Numbered from the stretch's first letter, positions 25,347-35,398 are shown. The stretch is DNA of 64,000 bases from Rhodoferax sp. (GCF_030697375.1 NZ_JAUYQD010000033.1:1-64000); one strand, 5' to 3'. Notes: generated from the sequence alone by a model not told the origin. A program made the numbers and translations.

Positions 25347-25529
25347 CGGGCGGCTAGGAGCGGGGTGGGACGGTGACAGTGGAGACATGGAACGCGCTGC
25401 AGCGGAAGTGGGGGACCCGGCAAGCCTACCGTATTGCAGGCAGTGGTTTGACGCCTCCGTGGCAAATTGGCACCTCCCAGGGGGGCGGGTTTGCGCTACC
25501 TTTGGCGCTCCGATTCAAAAAGGCCCTTT

Positions 25530-26450
25530 ATGAGCATTGGACAATTTGCCTACGCCAACAACAGCAACCGATTTTTGGCCGCCCCCGCCTTGCAAGACCA
25601 CGCGTTTGCGGTGGCGGGCGTGCCCTTTGATGGCGCGGTGACCAACCGCCCGGGCGCACGTTTTGGGCCCCAGGAAATCCGCCGCGCCTCGCTCATGCTG
25701 TGTGATGGCTTGCACCCGGTGTTCCATGTGACGCCCTTGGGCGTGTTGGGCGATGCCCAAGATATGCGTTTGCCCAATGCCTCACCCCTGGCGGAAGTCC
25801 GCGCCGAGATTGAGCGGCAGGCCTTTGCGCTGATGGCCGCCCACCATTGCGTGTTCATCGGCGGGGACCATTCCGTCACTTTGCCGCTGTTGCGGGCCGC
25901 GAAGGCAAAGCACGGGGAGTTGGCCCTGGTCCATTTTGATGCCCATTGCGACACCTGGGAAGACCATTTTGGCGAGCCTTCCGGCCATGGCACCTGGACC
26001 TATGAGGCGATCCAGGAGGGGCTGGTGAGTGCACCGCACACGGTGCAAATTGGCCTGCGCTCCAGCGGTGCGCGTGCCGCCCGCGAATACGTGAAAGACC
26101 AGGGTGGACTGATTTACACCGCCCGTGAACTGCGGGGCAAGGACGGCAGTGGCCTGTATTCGCTGATCGAAGACATCAAGGCGCGCATCGGTACACGGCC
26201 CTGCTACCTGACCCTGGACATCGATTGCCTGGACCCGGCCTTTGCCCCCGGCACCGGAACGCCCGAGCCGGGTGGCATGAGCAGCTCCCAGGTGTTGACC
26301 TTCCTCGAAGAGTTGGCGCCTTTGCATTGGATTGGCATGGACTGTGTGGAGGTGGCACCCGCCTACGACCATGCCGAACTCACCAGCACCGCTGCGGCCA
26401 CCTTCATCTGGACCTACCTGTGCGCCCAGGTGGCCAAACTTGCCCGTTGA
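25530..26450 (+). CDS. speB: Agmatinase / guanidino-compound ureohydrolase
   Basis: A manganese ureohydrolase that releases urea from agmatine to give putrescine (guanidinobutyrate is an alternative substrate). All metal-binding motifs are present: GGDHS (H114), HFDAHCD (D137, H139, D141) and DIDCLDPAFAPGTGTPEPGG (about residues 220-240). Cys replaces the usual Thr in DAHTD, a tolerated change. Length 306 aa. The start MSIGQFAYANNS at 25530 has AAAGG upstream. It lies 21 bp before a PuuB-like oxidase, consistent with feeding putrescine into that pathway. Confidence 0.9.
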   Translation: MSIGQFAYANNSNRFLAAPALQDHAFAVAGVPFDGAVTNRPGARFGPQEIRRASLMLCDGLHPVFHVTPLGVLGDAQDMRLPNASPLAEVRAEIERQAFALMAAHHCVFIGGDHSVTLPLLRAAKAKHGELALVHFDAHCDTWEDHFGEPSGHGTWTYEAIQEGLVSAPHTVQIGLRSSGARAAREYVKDQGGLIYTARELRGKDGSGLYSLIEDIKARIGTRPCYLTLDIDCLDPAFAPGTGTPEPGGMSSSQVLTFLEELAPLHWIGMDCVEVAPAYDHAELTSTAAATFIWTYLCAQVAKLAR

Positions 26451-26471
26451 ACCCTTCCCAAAGACCGCGCC

Positions 26472-27773
26472 ATGTTGCTTGACTCCGATACCCAGCTGAA
26501 CCAGAAAAGTTACTACGAAGCCAGTGTGCAGCGGGACCCCGTCGCGCCGCCCCTGCAAGGCGCATTGAATGCGGATGTGGTGGTGGTGGGGGCCGGGTTT
26601 GCGGGGCTGTCCACGGCCATTGAACTGGCGCAGCGCGGCTACAAGGTGGTGGTGCTGGAGGCGGACCGCGTGTGCAGTGGGGCGTCGGGGCGCAACGGGG
26701 GGCAGGCCATTGTGGGTTATGCCTGTGGCCAGGAGCCCTTTGAGCAACAGTTGGGCAAGGCGCAAGCCCGATTGGCCTGGGAGATGTCCCTGGAGGCCAT
26801 TGACCTGATCGACGAGCGGATTGCCCAGTTCCAGATCGACTGTGATCGGGTCAACGGTTACCTGTATGTGGCGGATTCCCCGCGCAAGGCCCGTGCCCTG
26901 GAGGCCGAGATGCTGGCGCTGCAACAGAACCATGGCCTGGCGGTGGACTTCAAGACCGGCACAGCGGCGCAGCACTACATTGAAAGCCCCCTGTATTGCG
27001 CAGCGGCCTATGAGAAAAAGTCGGGCCATCTGCACCCCTTGAAGTACGGGCTCGGCTTGGCCCGGGCCGCCCGCGCACTGGGTGTGCAGATATTTGAAAC
27101 CTCCGCGGTGGTTGATCTGCGCCGGGGGAGCCGCTTGACCGCCGTGACGGCCAAGGGCGCTGTCACGGCCCAGTTTGGGGTGCTGGCTGGCAACTGCACA
27201 CTGGGCGAATACGGTCCCAAGGTGGCGCCTGAAATTGGGCCGCGTGTCATGCCGGTGGGCACCTACATCATTGGCACGGGCGCGTTGACACCAGAGCTGT
27301 GCAGGAGCCTGATTCCGAGCAACGCAGCGGTGTGTGACAACAATTTCATCCTGGACTATTTCCGTTTCAGCGCCGACCACCGCATGCTGTTTGGGGGGCG
27401 TGTGAGTTATTCCGCCCGCACACCCGCAGACCTGCAAGCCACCATGGCCCAGCGCATGGGCGATGTGTTTCCGGCGCTGCGGGAGGTGCCGGTGGAGTTT
27501 GTGTGGGGCGGCTTTGTGGACATCAGCATGAACCGTGCGCCCGACTTTGGCCGCCTGGGAGACAACTTGTACTACCTGCAGGGTTTCAGCGGCCATGGCG
27601 TGGCGCTCACCGGGCTGGCGGGGCGGGTGGTGGCGCAGGCCGTCGCAGGCCAGGCCGAGCGCTTTGATGTGTTTGCCCAACTGCAGCACCGCAAGTTCCC
27701 GGGCGGGGCGCTGCTGCGCACGCCCAGCCTGGTGCTGGGAATGCTGTACCACCGCTTGCGGGACGCGTTTTAA
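26472..27773 (+). CDS. puuB: Gamma-glutamylputrescine oxidase-like FAD oxidoreductase
   Basis: A DadA/GlyOx-type flavoprotein. The dinucleotide-binding motif VVVVGAGFAGLSTAIELAQR (about residues 34-53) and SGASGRNGGQAIVGYACGQE are typical of PuuB. The C-terminus contains VWGGFVDISMNRAPDFGRLG and LQGFSGHGVALTGLAGR, which close the FAD site. It oxidises gamma-glutamylputrescine to the aldehyde, NH3 and H2O2. Length 433 aa. It follows the agmatinase gene by 21 bp and converges with the MocR regulator with a 4-nt overlap. Related substrates cannot be excluded. Confidence 0.9.
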   Translation: MLLDSDTQLNQKSYYEASVQRDPVAPPLQGALNADVVVVGAGFAGLSTAIELAQRGYKVVVLEADRVCSGASGRNGGQAIVGYACGQEPFEQQLGKAQARLAWEMSLEAIDLIDERIAQFQIDCDRVNGYLYVADSPRKARALEAEMLALQQNHGLAVDFKTGTAAQHYIESPLYCAAAYEKKSGHLHPLKYGLGLARAARALGVQIFETSAVVDLRRGSRLTAVTAKGAVTAQFGVLAGNCTLGEYGPKVAPEIGPRVMPVGTYIIGTGALTPELCRSLIPSNAAVCDNNFILDYFRFSADHRMLFGGRVSYSARTPADLQATMAQRMGDVFPALREVPVEFVWGGFVDISMNRAPDFGRLGDNLYYLQGFSGHGVALTGLAGRVVAQAVAGQAERFDVFAQLQHRKFPGGALLRTPSLVLGMLYHRLRDAF

Positions 27774-29254
27774 ACGCCGGTGGGCGGCGCGAGGCGTTGG
27801 ATCTCCGCCATCAGGGTTTGGGCCAGCACCGGCCCCCAGCGTTCGATTTCCGCCAGCGGTGCGTAGCCGTAGCCAATAACCAGGCCCTTGGCATCCTTGC
27901 GCTCCAGGCAATAGGCCGACAGTGCCCGCACCGTGAGCCCCTGGTCGGCCAGGCGTTGGGCCAGGGCCTTGTCATCCAGGGCATTCGGCAAGCGCACACA
28001 CAGGTGCAGGCCCTGCTCGGCCCCCGTGATCTGGGCCTGCTCTCCCAGGCAGGGTTGCAGCGCCTGCAGCAGGCACTGGCGGCGCTGGGCATAACTTTGG
28101 CGCGCCCGGCGCAGGGCACTGGCAAAGTGGCCCAGCTCGATGAACTCCGCCAGCGCCGCCTGCAAGGGCATCTGGCCTGGGCGGTTCAGGTCATAGTGGG
28201 CCTGTTTGAAGGCCGACACCAAGCGCTTGGGCACCACCAGGTAGCCCAGTTTCAGGCCGGGATAGAGCACCTTGGAAAACGACCCCAGGTACAGCACCCG
28301 CTGGTCTTTGTCCAGCCCAGCCAGCGAGGACAGGGGTGGTCCGCTGAAGCGAAATTCGCTGTCGTAGTCGTCTTCCAGAACCCAGGCATTGTGGGTTCTG
28401 GCAAGGGTCAAAATTTGCTGTCGGCGCGCCAGCGACATCACGGAACCCGTGGGATATTGGTGTGACGGGGTGGTGTAAATCAGGCGCGGCGGGTGTTTTT
28501 CATCGGCGGCGCTGGGGGCGATGCCTTGCTGGTCCACCCGCACCGGATGGGCATACAGCCCGGTGGCCATAAAAGCCTTGACCGCCCCCCAGTAGGCGGG
28601 GTCTTCCAGCCACACCGTGTCGCCATGGTCGGCCAGCAATTGGGCGCACAACTCCAGCGACTGCTGGGTGCCGCTGGTGATGATGACCTGGTCGGCATCC
28701 AGTGGCACGCTGCGAAACACACGCAGGTAATCCGCCACCGCGCGGCGCAGCGGCGCGTGGCCGCCGGAGTCGCTGTAGTCCAGCATCTCCGGGTAGGTCA
28801 TGCGCCAGTGTTTGTTCTGCAGGCGTTGCCACAGCGCCACCGGAAATGCGCTGAAGTCGGCGATGCCGGGTGTGAAGGGTTGTATTTCCAGTTGGGTGGC
28901 GCAAAACGTGGAGGACAGGGCGGTGCCGCGTTTGGACAAATCGGCGACATGGGAGGGCGCATGGGGTGCACGCATGCGGGCCGCCTTGGGCAGGTTGTCG
29001 TTGACATAGGTGCCACTGCCCACCCGGCTGACCAGGTAACCCTCCACACCCAATTGGCTCAGTGCAGCCACCACGGTATTGCGCGAAAGATTCAAATCCG
29101 TCGTCAACTCCCGGCTGGAAGGGAGCCGGTCGCCCGCTGTCAATTTGCCATCGAGCATGGCCCGGCGCAAGGCCTCGTAGAGCTGGCGATGCAGGGGCAT
29201 GTTGTCCTGTTGGCTCAGGCGCGCCATCTCGGTTAACAAGAGTTCTGACAGCAT
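27770..29254 (-). CDS. MocR/PdxR-type GntR regulator with aminotransferase domain
   Basis: A winged helix-turn-helix (HRQLYEALRRAMLDGKLTAG to LPSSRELTTDLNLSRNTVVA) is fused to a fold-type I aminotransferase-like domain with the PLP lysine in LGSFSKVLYPGLKLGYLVVP. Starts at 29254 (MLSELLLTEM) or 29284 are possible. In this family PLP and an amine ligand modulate DNA binding. It sits inside the polyamine locus, divergent from puuD-puuA and convergent with puuB, so it probably regulates putrescine or GABA use. The PuuR repressor of enteric bacteria is absent here. Confidence 0.9.
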   Translation of the reverse strand: MLSELLLTEMARLSQQDNMPLHRQLYEALRRAMLDGKLTAGDRLPSSRELTTDLNLSRNTVVAALSQLGVEGYLVSRVGSGTYVNDNLPKAARMRAPHAPSHVADLSKRGTALSSTFCATQLEIQPFTPGIADFSAFPVALWQRLQNKHWRMTYPEMLDYSDSGGHAPLRRAVADYLRVFRSVPLDADQVIITSGTQQSLELCAQLLADHGDTVWLEDPAYWGAVKAFMATGLYAHPVRVDQQGIAPSAADEKHPPRLIYTTPSHQYPTGSVMSLARRQQILTLARTHNAWVLEDDYDSEFRFSGPPLSSLAGLDKDQRVLYLGSFSKVLYPGLKLGYLVVPKRLVSAFKQAHYDLNRPGQMPLQAALAEFIELGHFASALRRARQSYAQRRQCLLQALQPCLGEQAQITGAEQGLHLCVRLPNALDDKALAQRLADQGLTVRALSAYCLERKDAKGLVIGYGYAPLAEIERWGPVLAQTLMAEIQRLAPPTGV

Positions 29255-29394
29255 GAATTTGTTTTTCCGGGTTCTGAAGTTCATTCAAAATTGAAAGCCG
29301 TACCGCTGTAAAGTGGCACCTTGACGTTGCCGCAACTGGCCCCCACAGCAAACCAATTCTGCCTGACAATCATGCAAAGAATACGGAGACAACG

Positions 29395-30177
29395 ATGAAA
29401 AAGCCGCCATGTTTGGTGTGGCTGCCTGTGGACCATCGCAACTTGGGCGAGGGTGATCAGGCGATGCCTTTTTTGATCCTGGGCGATAAATATGCGCGTG
29501 CCGTCAAGGCCCATGCGGGCGCTGAACCTGTCATGTTTCCCTTGGCCCAGGCCGACCAGGTTGAAGACCTGTTGGCGATGGTGGACGGCGTCATGTTGAC
29601 CGGCTCACCCTCCAATATTCACCCCTCCCATTTTGGCGAGTCAGTTACCGACACCGCCTTGCCACTGGATGCCCACCGGGATGCACTCACACTGGCCTTG
29701 GTCAGGGCTTGTGTGGCCGCATCGGTGCCCTTGTTGGGGGTGTGCCGTGGCTTTCAGGAAATCAATGTCGCTTTGGGCGGCTCCCTGGTGCAGCAGGTCC
29801 ATGATGTGCCTGGAATGATGGACCACCGTGAGCCAAGAAACCAACCCTCCGTAGAACAATATGCCGCGCGGCACGAAGTGCATTTGGTGCCGGACTCCGC
29901 GCTGGCGCAGTGGGCGGGGGCTGGTACGGCCCAGGTGAACTCTCTGCATGGCCAAGGGGTAGGGCGCCTGGCACCAGGGTTGCGTGCCTTGGCCCATGCC
30001 CCGGACGGCTTGGTGGAGGCCTTTGAGGTGCAGGGCGCAACAAGCTTTGCCTACGCGGTGCAATGGCACCCGGAGTGGCGCACGGTAGAGAATCCCTTTC
30101 ATACGGCCTTGTTCAAGGCCTTTGGCGAGGCCTGCCGTGCAAGGCAGGCTGCCCGGATTTCGTCAGTCAATGTGTAA
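29395..30177 (+). CDS. puuD: Gamma-glutamyl-GABA hydrolase (peptidase C26)
   Basis: Releases GABA and glutamate from gamma-glutamyl-GABA. It is a class I glutamine-amidotransferase fold with the nucleophile in LLGVCRGFQEINVALGG (C117) and the His/Glu pair in QWHPEW (near residue 223). VMLTGSPSNIHP matches the substrate loop of PuuD relatives. Length 260 aa. The start at 29395 follows CGGAGAC. It is divergent from the MocR regulator, with the control region in the 140-bp gap, and is followed 31 bp later by puuA. Confidence 0.92.
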   Translation: MKKPPCLVWLPVDHRNLGEGDQAMPFLILGDKYARAVKAHAGAEPVMFPLAQADQVEDLLAMVDGVMLTGSPSNIHPSHFGESVTDTALPLDAHRDALTLALVRACVAASVPLLGVCRGFQEINVALGGSLVQQVHDVPGMMDHREPRNQPSVEQYAARHEVHLVPDSALAQWAGAGTAQVNSLHGQGVGRLAPGLRALAHAPDGLVEAFEVQGATSFAYAVQWHPEWRTVENPFHTALFKAFGEACRARQAARISSVNV

Positions 30178-30208
30178 AAGTGCTGCACGACGCAGCGAGG
30201 AGCTTGGT

Positions 30209-31576
30209 ATGAGTGAATCAAAAACAATGACCTTCAACGATTTGGAGCAATGGTTGAATGAACGGCGGGTGACCGAGGTGGAGTGCCTGGTTCCCGACTT
30301 GACCGGTGTGGCCCGCGGGAAAATCTTGCCCCGCGCGAAGTTCACCGAAGACCGCGGCATGCGCCTGCCCCAGGCCATTGTGGCCATGGGGGTGACCGGT
30401 GAGGTGCCCGAGTCCGGCCCCTACTACGACGTGATTGACCCGACCGACAAGGACATGCAACTGCGGCCGGACCCGTCCTCGGTGCGCATCGTGCCCTGGG
30501 CCACCGATCCAACCGCCCAAGTGGTGCACGACTGTTTTGACCACGATGGCAAGCTGGTTCCTTTTGCGCCACGCAGCGTGTTGCGCAAAGTGTGCGAGCT
30601 GTTTGCGGCGGAGGGCTTGCAGCCTATCGTGGCGCCGGAGTTGGAGTTTTACCTGACGGCGCGCAATACCGATCCCGATATTCCGCTCAAGGCGCCGATT
30701 GGCCGCAGTGGCCGGGCCGAGACCTCGCGCCAGGCGTACAGCATTGATGCGGTGAACGAGTTTGACCCCTTGTTCGAAGAAATTTACGACTATGCGGACA
30801 AGATGGAACTCAACGTGGACACCCTGATTCACGAAGTGGGGGCCGGGCAAATGGAAATCAACTTTTTCCATAACCAGCCCCTGGGGCTGGCCGATGAGGT
30901 GTTCTTCTTCAAACGCACGGTGCGCGAGGCGGCCTTGCGCCACGACATGTACGCCACTTTCATGGCCAAGCCCATTGCGGGTGAGCCCGGCAGTGCCATG
31001 CATGTGCACCAGAGCATTTTGGATGTGGCGACCGGGAAAAACATTTTCAGCAATGAAGATGGATCGCCGTCCCAGGCTTTCATGCACTATATCGGGGGCC
31101 TGCAACGCTACATTCCGGCCGCCATGGTGCTGGTGGCGCCCTATGTGAACAGTTATCGCCGTCTCTCACGCAATATGGCCGCGCCCATCAACATTGAATG
31201 GGGCTACGACAACCGTACCTGCGGAATCCGCTCGCCGATTTCTTCGCCCGCCGCACGCCGGGTGGAGAACCGGGTGATTGGCGCGGATGCCAACCCGTAC
31301 ATTGCCATGGCCATGACCTTGGCCTGCGGTTACCTGGGGCTGAAGAACAAGATCAAACCCAAGCCAGAGATGCGGGGGGATGCCTACTTATCACCCTACG
31401 CTTTGCCACGGAGTTTGGGGGAGTCACTGGACTGGCTGTCGCGTGAGTCCGACCTGCATGAAGTCCTGGGCAAAGAATTCATCACCGTCTACTCCGAGAT
31501 CAAGGAACTCGAATTTGACGAGTTCATGAAGGTCATTTCTCCCTGGGAGCGTGAGCATCTCTTGCTCCACGTGTAA
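30209..31576 (+). CDS. puuA: Gamma-glutamylputrescine synthetase (glutamine-synthetase family)
   Basis: Ligates glutamate to putrescine with ATP. It has the glutamine-synthetase fold: N-terminal beta-grasp with PDLTGVARGKILPR, the catalytic APELEFYL segment (about residues 143-150), VGAGQMEINFFHNQPL, and AMHVHQSILD for ATP binding. The NRTCGIRSP region matches PuuA relatives. ATG 30209 follows AGGAG. Length 455 aa. It is in the order puuD-puuA-spuC-potF, all co-directional. A second related ligase lies at 40271, so the two may differ in amine preference. Confidence 0.92.
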   Translation: MSESKTMTFNDLEQWLNERRVTEVECLVPDLTGVARGKILPRAKFTEDRGMRLPQAIVAMGVTGEVPESGPYYDVIDPTDKDMQLRPDPSSVRIVPWATDPTAQVVHDCFDHDGKLVPFAPRSVLRKVCELFAAEGLQPIVAPELEFYLTARNTDPDIPLKAPIGRSGRAETSRQAYSIDAVNEFDPLFEEIYDYADKMELNVDTLIHEVGAGQMEINFFHNQPLGLADEVFFFKRTVREAALRHDMYATFMAKPIAGEPGSAMHVHQSILDVATGKNIFSNEDGSPSQAFMHYIGGLQRYIPAAMVLVAPYVNSYRRLSRNMAAPINIEWGYDNRTCGIRSPISSPAARRVENRVIGADANPYIAMAMTLACGYLGLKNKIKPKPEMRGDAYLSPYALPRSLGESLDWLSRESDLHEVLGKEFITVYSEIKELEFDEFMKVISPWEREHLLLHV

Positions 31577-31609
31577 GCCCCGTCTACCGCCCCTCACCGG
31601 AAACATCGT

Positions 31610-33007
31610 ATGAACACCGTTGTCGATACCAAGCTGATTCAATCCATGGACAGCGCCCACTTTTTGCACCCCTTTACCGACTTCAAGGACCTCAATGCGC
31701 GGGGTGCCCGGGTGATGACCCGGGCTGAGGATATTTATGTGTGGGATTCCGAGGGCCAACGCGTGCTCGACGCCATGAGCGGCTTGTGGTGCGTCAATGT
31801 GGGGTATGGCCGCAAAGAGTTGGCCGACGCCGCCCACCAGCAAATGATGACGCTGCCCTACTACAACAGCTTCTTCCAGACCACCAATGTGCCCGCGGCC
31901 CAACTGGCGGCCAAGCTGGCATCGCTAGCGCCCACGGTGGGGGATCGCAGCTTTGACCATGTGTTCTATTCCTCCAGTGGGAGTGAGAGCAATGACTCCA
32001 ACGTGCGCATGGTGCGCCGCTACTGGGATCTGCTGGGCCAACCCCAGCGCAAGGTCATCATCAGCCGCCTGAATGCCTACCACGGCAGCACCATGGCTGG
32101 AGCCTCCCTGGGCGGCATGGGTGGCATGCATGCCCAAGGCGATTTGCCGATCCCCAACATCACGCACATTGACCAGCCCTATTATTTTGAGAATGCCCTG
32201 CCCGGCGAAAGTGCTGCGGATTTTGGGGTGCGCGCGGCAGGCTGGCTGGAAGCCAAAATTCTGGAATTGGGCGCCGACAAGGTGGCGGCTTTTATTGCCG
32301 AGCCCTTGCAGGGTGCCGGTGGTGTGATCATTCCACCGGATACCTATTGGCCCGAAATCCAGCGCATCGTGGACAAATACGGCATTCTGTTGATCAGCGA
32401 TGAGGTGATCTGTGCATTCGGACGCCTGGGGCACTGGTTTGCCTACGAAAAGTTTGGCTACAAGCCCGACTTGGTGACCTTTGCCAAGGCCGTGACCAGC
32501 GGCTACATCCCCTTGGGGGGGGTGATGGTGGGCAACCGGGTTGCCAAGGTGCTCATCGAGCAGGGTGGTGAGTTCAACCACGGCTATACCTACAGCGGCC
32601 ACCCCGTGGCCTGTGCGGTGGCGCTGGCCAATATTGCCATCATGGAACGTGAGCAGTTGCCGCAGCGGGTGCGGGAGGACATCGGGCCTTACCTGGCCCA
32701 AAAATTTGCGGAGATCCAGGCCCATCCCTTGGTGGGGGTGGCTGAAACCTGTGGATTTGTGGCGGGCATGGTGTTGGTCAAAAACAAACACACCCTTGAG
32801 CGTTTCAGCGCAGAGCAAGGCATTGGCATGGTGTGCCGTGGGCACTGCTTCAGCAACGGTTTGATCATGCGTGCGGTGGGCGACCGCATGATCATTGCGC
32901 CACCGCTGACCATGACCCATGGCCAGATCGATGAGATGACAGGCTTGATTTTGAAATGCCTGGATTTGACCTATGTGGATGCCCAAAAGAAAGGGTGGTT
33001 GGCATAG
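31610..33007 (+). CDS. spuC: Putrescine/polyamine:pyruvate aminotransferase-like (class III PLP enzyme)
   Basis: A class III aminotransferase of 465 aa. The N-terminal ALDAMSGLWCVNVGYGRKEL (approximate) and the PLP-binding lysine in LVTFAKAVTSGYIPLGG (K293) are typical of omega-amino acid:pyruvate aminotransferases and of SpuC. The motif ISDEVICAFGRLG carries the conserved Asp. It probably moves the amino group of putrescine or a relative to pyruvate. It offers a second route beside the gamma-glutamyl pathway and sits between puuA and the polyamine transporter. The exact amine donor cannot be told from sequence. Confidence 0.85.
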   Translation: MNTVVDTKLIQSMDSAHFLHPFTDFKDLNARGARVMTRAEDIYVWDSEGQRVLDAMSGLWCVNVGYGRKELADAAHQQMMTLPYYNSFFQTTNVPAAQLAAKLASLAPTVGDRSFDHVFYSSSGSESNDSNVRMVRRYWDLLGQPQRKVIISRLNAYHGSTMAGASLGGMGGMHAQGDLPIPNITHIDQPYYFENALPGESAADFGVRAAGWLEAKILELGADKVAAFIAEPLQGAGGVIIPPDTYWPEIQRIVDKYGILLISDEVICAFGRLGHWFAYEKFGYKPDLVTFAKAVTSGYIPLGGVMVGNRVAKVLIEQGGEFNHGYTYSGHPVACAVALANIAIMEREQLPQRVREDIGPYLAQKFAEIQAHPLVGVAETCGFVAGMVLVKNKHTLERFSAEQGIGMVCRGHCFSNGLIMRAVGDRMIIAPPLTMTHGQIDEMTGLILKCLDLTYVDAQKKGWLA

Positions 33008-33067
33008 GGATTGCTTTTGTTGCTAACGGGCTTGGTCGATCTTTTTTAAAAACATCAGGAGAACAAA

Positions 33068-34201
33068 TTGGTCAAATCATTGAATATCCGTGGGATGGGC
33101 AAGTTGCTCAAGGGCGCGGTTGCCGTCGGCTTGGCGGTGTGTGTGGCCACCAGCGCCACCGCCCAGGAAGAAAAAGTCCTCAACATCTACAACTGGTCGG
33201 ACTACATTGCAGACGACACGATCCGGAATTTTGAAAAAGAGACAGGCATCAAGGTCCGCTACGACACCTACGACAACAATGAAATTGTTCACGCCAAGCT
33301 GGTGGCGGGCAAGACCGGGTATGACATCGTGGTTCCCACGTCCACGTTTGCCCGTTTGCAGATGGACGGTGGTTTGCTGCGCAAGCTGGACAAGTCCCAA
33401 TTGCCCAATCTGACCCACCTGGACCCGGATGTGCAGGCCCAAATTGCCACCATCGACCCAGGTCACCAGTTCCTGGTGAACTGGCTGTGGGGTTTCACCA
33501 CCATTGGTGTCAATACCGCCAAGGTCAAGGCGGCCCTGGGTGCCGAGCCGATGCCGGCCAATGTCTGGGAGCTGCTTTTCAATCCGCAATATGTGCGCAA
33601 GCTCAAGGGCTGCGGTGTGTCGGTTCTGGACAGCGGCACCGAAGTGCTGCCTGCCGCACTGCACTACCTGGGCAAAGACCCTTACAGCAGCAACGCAGCC
33701 GATTACCGGGAGGCGGGGGCGCTGTTGAAGTCGGTGCGCCCTTACATCACCTTGTTCAGTGCGTCCGGCTACATCAACGACCTGGCCGGCGGCTCGATTT
33801 GTCTGGCATTGGGCTGGAGCGGCGACATCAATATCGCGCGCAGACGCGCCATGGATACCAAGACGGGCCAGGACATCGTGGCTTTTGTTCCCAAGAGTGG
33901 CGGCTTGCTCTTCTTTGACATGATGGCCATCCCGGCCGATGCGCCCCATCCCAAAAATGCCCATGCTTTTATCAACTACATCATGCGCCCGGAGGTGCAC
34001 GCCTCTTTGACCAACAAGGTGAACTACGCCAACCCCAACAAGGAATCGCGCAGGTTCATCCGTCCCGAGGTGTCCAATAATCCGTCGGTATTCCCGAGCA
34101 GTGCGGAGATGGCTACCATGGTGGCCCCCAAAGCCTTGACCAATGAGGTACGCCGTCTGGTGACGCGCACCTACACGGGTTTCAAGACCGGGCTGAAATA
34201 A
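33068..34201 (+). CDS. potF: Putrescine/polyamine ABC transporter substrate-binding protein
   Basis: A periplasmic binding protein (SBP family 1, PotD/PotF/SpuD type). The signal peptide (KLLKGAVAVGLAVCVATSAT) ends near AQEEK. The mature start LNIYNWSDYIADDTIRNFEK is the family hallmark, with acidic polyamine-contact residues expected in ALGWSGDINIA. The start codon is TTG 33068, supported by AGGAGA 5 nt upstream; ATG 33095 is a less likely alternative. Length 377 aa. It is the first gene of the transporter potF-potG-potH-potI. Putrescine or spermidine binding cannot be separated here. Confidence 0.92.
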   Translation: MVKSLNIRGMGKLLKGAVAVGLAVCVATSATAQEEKVLNIYNWSDYIADDTIRNFEKETGIKVRYDTYDNNEIVHAKLVAGKTGYDIVVPTSTFARLQMDGGLLRKLDKSQLPNLTHLDPDVQAQIATIDPGHQFLVNWLWGFTTIGVNTAKVKAALGAEPMPANVWELLFNPQYVRKLKGCGVSVLDSGTEVLPAALHYLGKDPYSSNAADYREAGALLKSVRPYITLFSASGYINDLAGGSICLALGWSGDINIARRRAMDTKTGQDIVAFVPKSGGLLFFDMMAIPADAPHPKNAHAFINYIMRPEVHASLTNKVNYANPNKESRRFIRPEVSNNPSVFPSSAEMATMVAPKALTNEVRRLVTRTYTGFKTGLK

Positions 34202-34236
34202 CCCAGGTTCTCCTCGTTTCTCAAAAGGACATATCG

Positions 34237-35391
34237 GTGGCAACTCACTCCCATGTACCGCCGCAGGCAGGCACTGCCAATGGCGCCCCCTTTCTGCAAA
34301 TCAAACGTGTCGTCAAGAAATTTGACGACGTTTTTGCCGTGGATGAAGTCACGCTGGACATCCAGCAAGGTGAGATCTTTGCGCTCTTGGGCTCCTCCGG
34401 CTGCGGCAAGTCCACCTTGCTGCGCATGCTGGCCGGGTTTGAGACACCCACTTCCGGGCAAATATTGCTGGCGGGGCAGGACATCGTGACGCTGGCCCCC
34501 TATGAGCGTCCCATCAACATGATGTTCCAAAGCTATGCCTTGTTCCCGCACCTGACCGTGTGGGACAACATTGCCTTTGGTTTGCGCCGCGATGGCCTGC
34601 CCAAGCAGGAGATTGAGGCGCGCGTGGCGCAAATGCTGGACCTGGTCCAGCTCAAGGCCTATGCCAAGCGCAAGCCCCACCAGTTGTCGGGCGGGCAGCA
34701 ACAGCGGGTGGCTCTGGCGCGCAGCCTGGCCAAGCGACCCAAGTTGCTCTTGCTGGACGAGCCGCTGGGGGCCTTGGACGCCAAGCTGCGGGAGCGCACC
34801 CAACTGGAGCTGGTGGGCATCATTGAGCAGGTGGGGGTCACCTGTGTCATGGTGACACACGACCAGGAGGAGGCCATGACCATGGCTACTCGCATTGGGG
34901 TGATGAGTGAAGGCAAAATTCTTCAGATCGGCCGCCCCGATGAAATCTATGAAACACCCAACTGCCGGTTTGTGGCCGACTTCATCGGCAGCGTCAATCT
35001 GTTCAAAGGCAACGTGGAGGTGGACGAACCCGACCATGTGGTGATTGCCTCGTCAGAGTGCAAACACTACATCAACCATGGCATCACCGGCACGGCCGGC
35101 ATGGCGGTACATGTGGCGGTGCGGCCCGAGAAAATGTCCATCCGACAGACGCCGCCGCTGGAGGACGAGCGTGAATCTCTGGCCGAGGTGGGCTTCAACA
35201 TGGCGCAGGGGGTGATTCAGGATCTGGCCTACCTGGGCAGTTTGACTACCTACCACGTCCAGCTTGACAACGGCACCATGGTCAAAGTCACCCACACCAA
35301 CGCTGCGCGGCATGCAGCCATCCGACTGACCTGGGGCGACCGGGTGTACGTCTGGTGGTGCGGTGGTGATGTTGTGGTTTTGACCCGTTAA
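34237..35391 (+). CDS. potG: Polyamine ABC transporter ATP-binding protein
   Basis: An ABC ATPase of the PotA/PotG type with a C-terminal TOBE domain. Walker A is [15 protein letters not shown]-loop MMFQSYALFPH, signature LSGGQQQRVALARSL, Walker B KLLLLDEPLGALD and the H-loop MVTHDQEEAMTMA. The TOBE segment (VAVRPEKMSIRQ) is in the last 120 residues. The start codon is GTG 34237 with AAGGAC upstream. Length 384 aa. It lies 35 bp after potF. Confidence 0.93.
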   Translation: MATHSHVPPQAGTANGAPFLQIKRVVKKFDDVFAVDEVTLDIQQGEIFALLGSSGCGKSTLLRMLAGFETPTSGQILLAGQDIVTLAPYERPINMMFQSYALFPHLTVWDNIAFGLRRDGLPKQEIEARVAQMLDLVQLKAYAKRKPHQLSGGQQQRVALARSLAKRPKLLLLDEPLGALDAKLRERTQLELVGIIEQVGVTCVMVTHDQEEAMTMATRIGVMSEGKILQIGRPDEIYETPNCRFVADFIGSVNLFKGNVEVDEPDHVVIASSECKHYINHGITGTAGMAVHVAVRPEKMSIRQTPPLEDERESLAEVGFNMAQGVIQDLAYLGSLTTYHVQLDNGTMVKVTHTNAARHAAIRLTWGDRVYVWWCGGDVVVLTR

Positions 35392-35398
35392 GGCAGCC

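Noticed and set aside
25782-27911. 709-codon minus-strand frame opposite agmatinase and puuB
   Set aside because: It is antisense to two clear genes, has no protein-like motifs and arises from high GC content.
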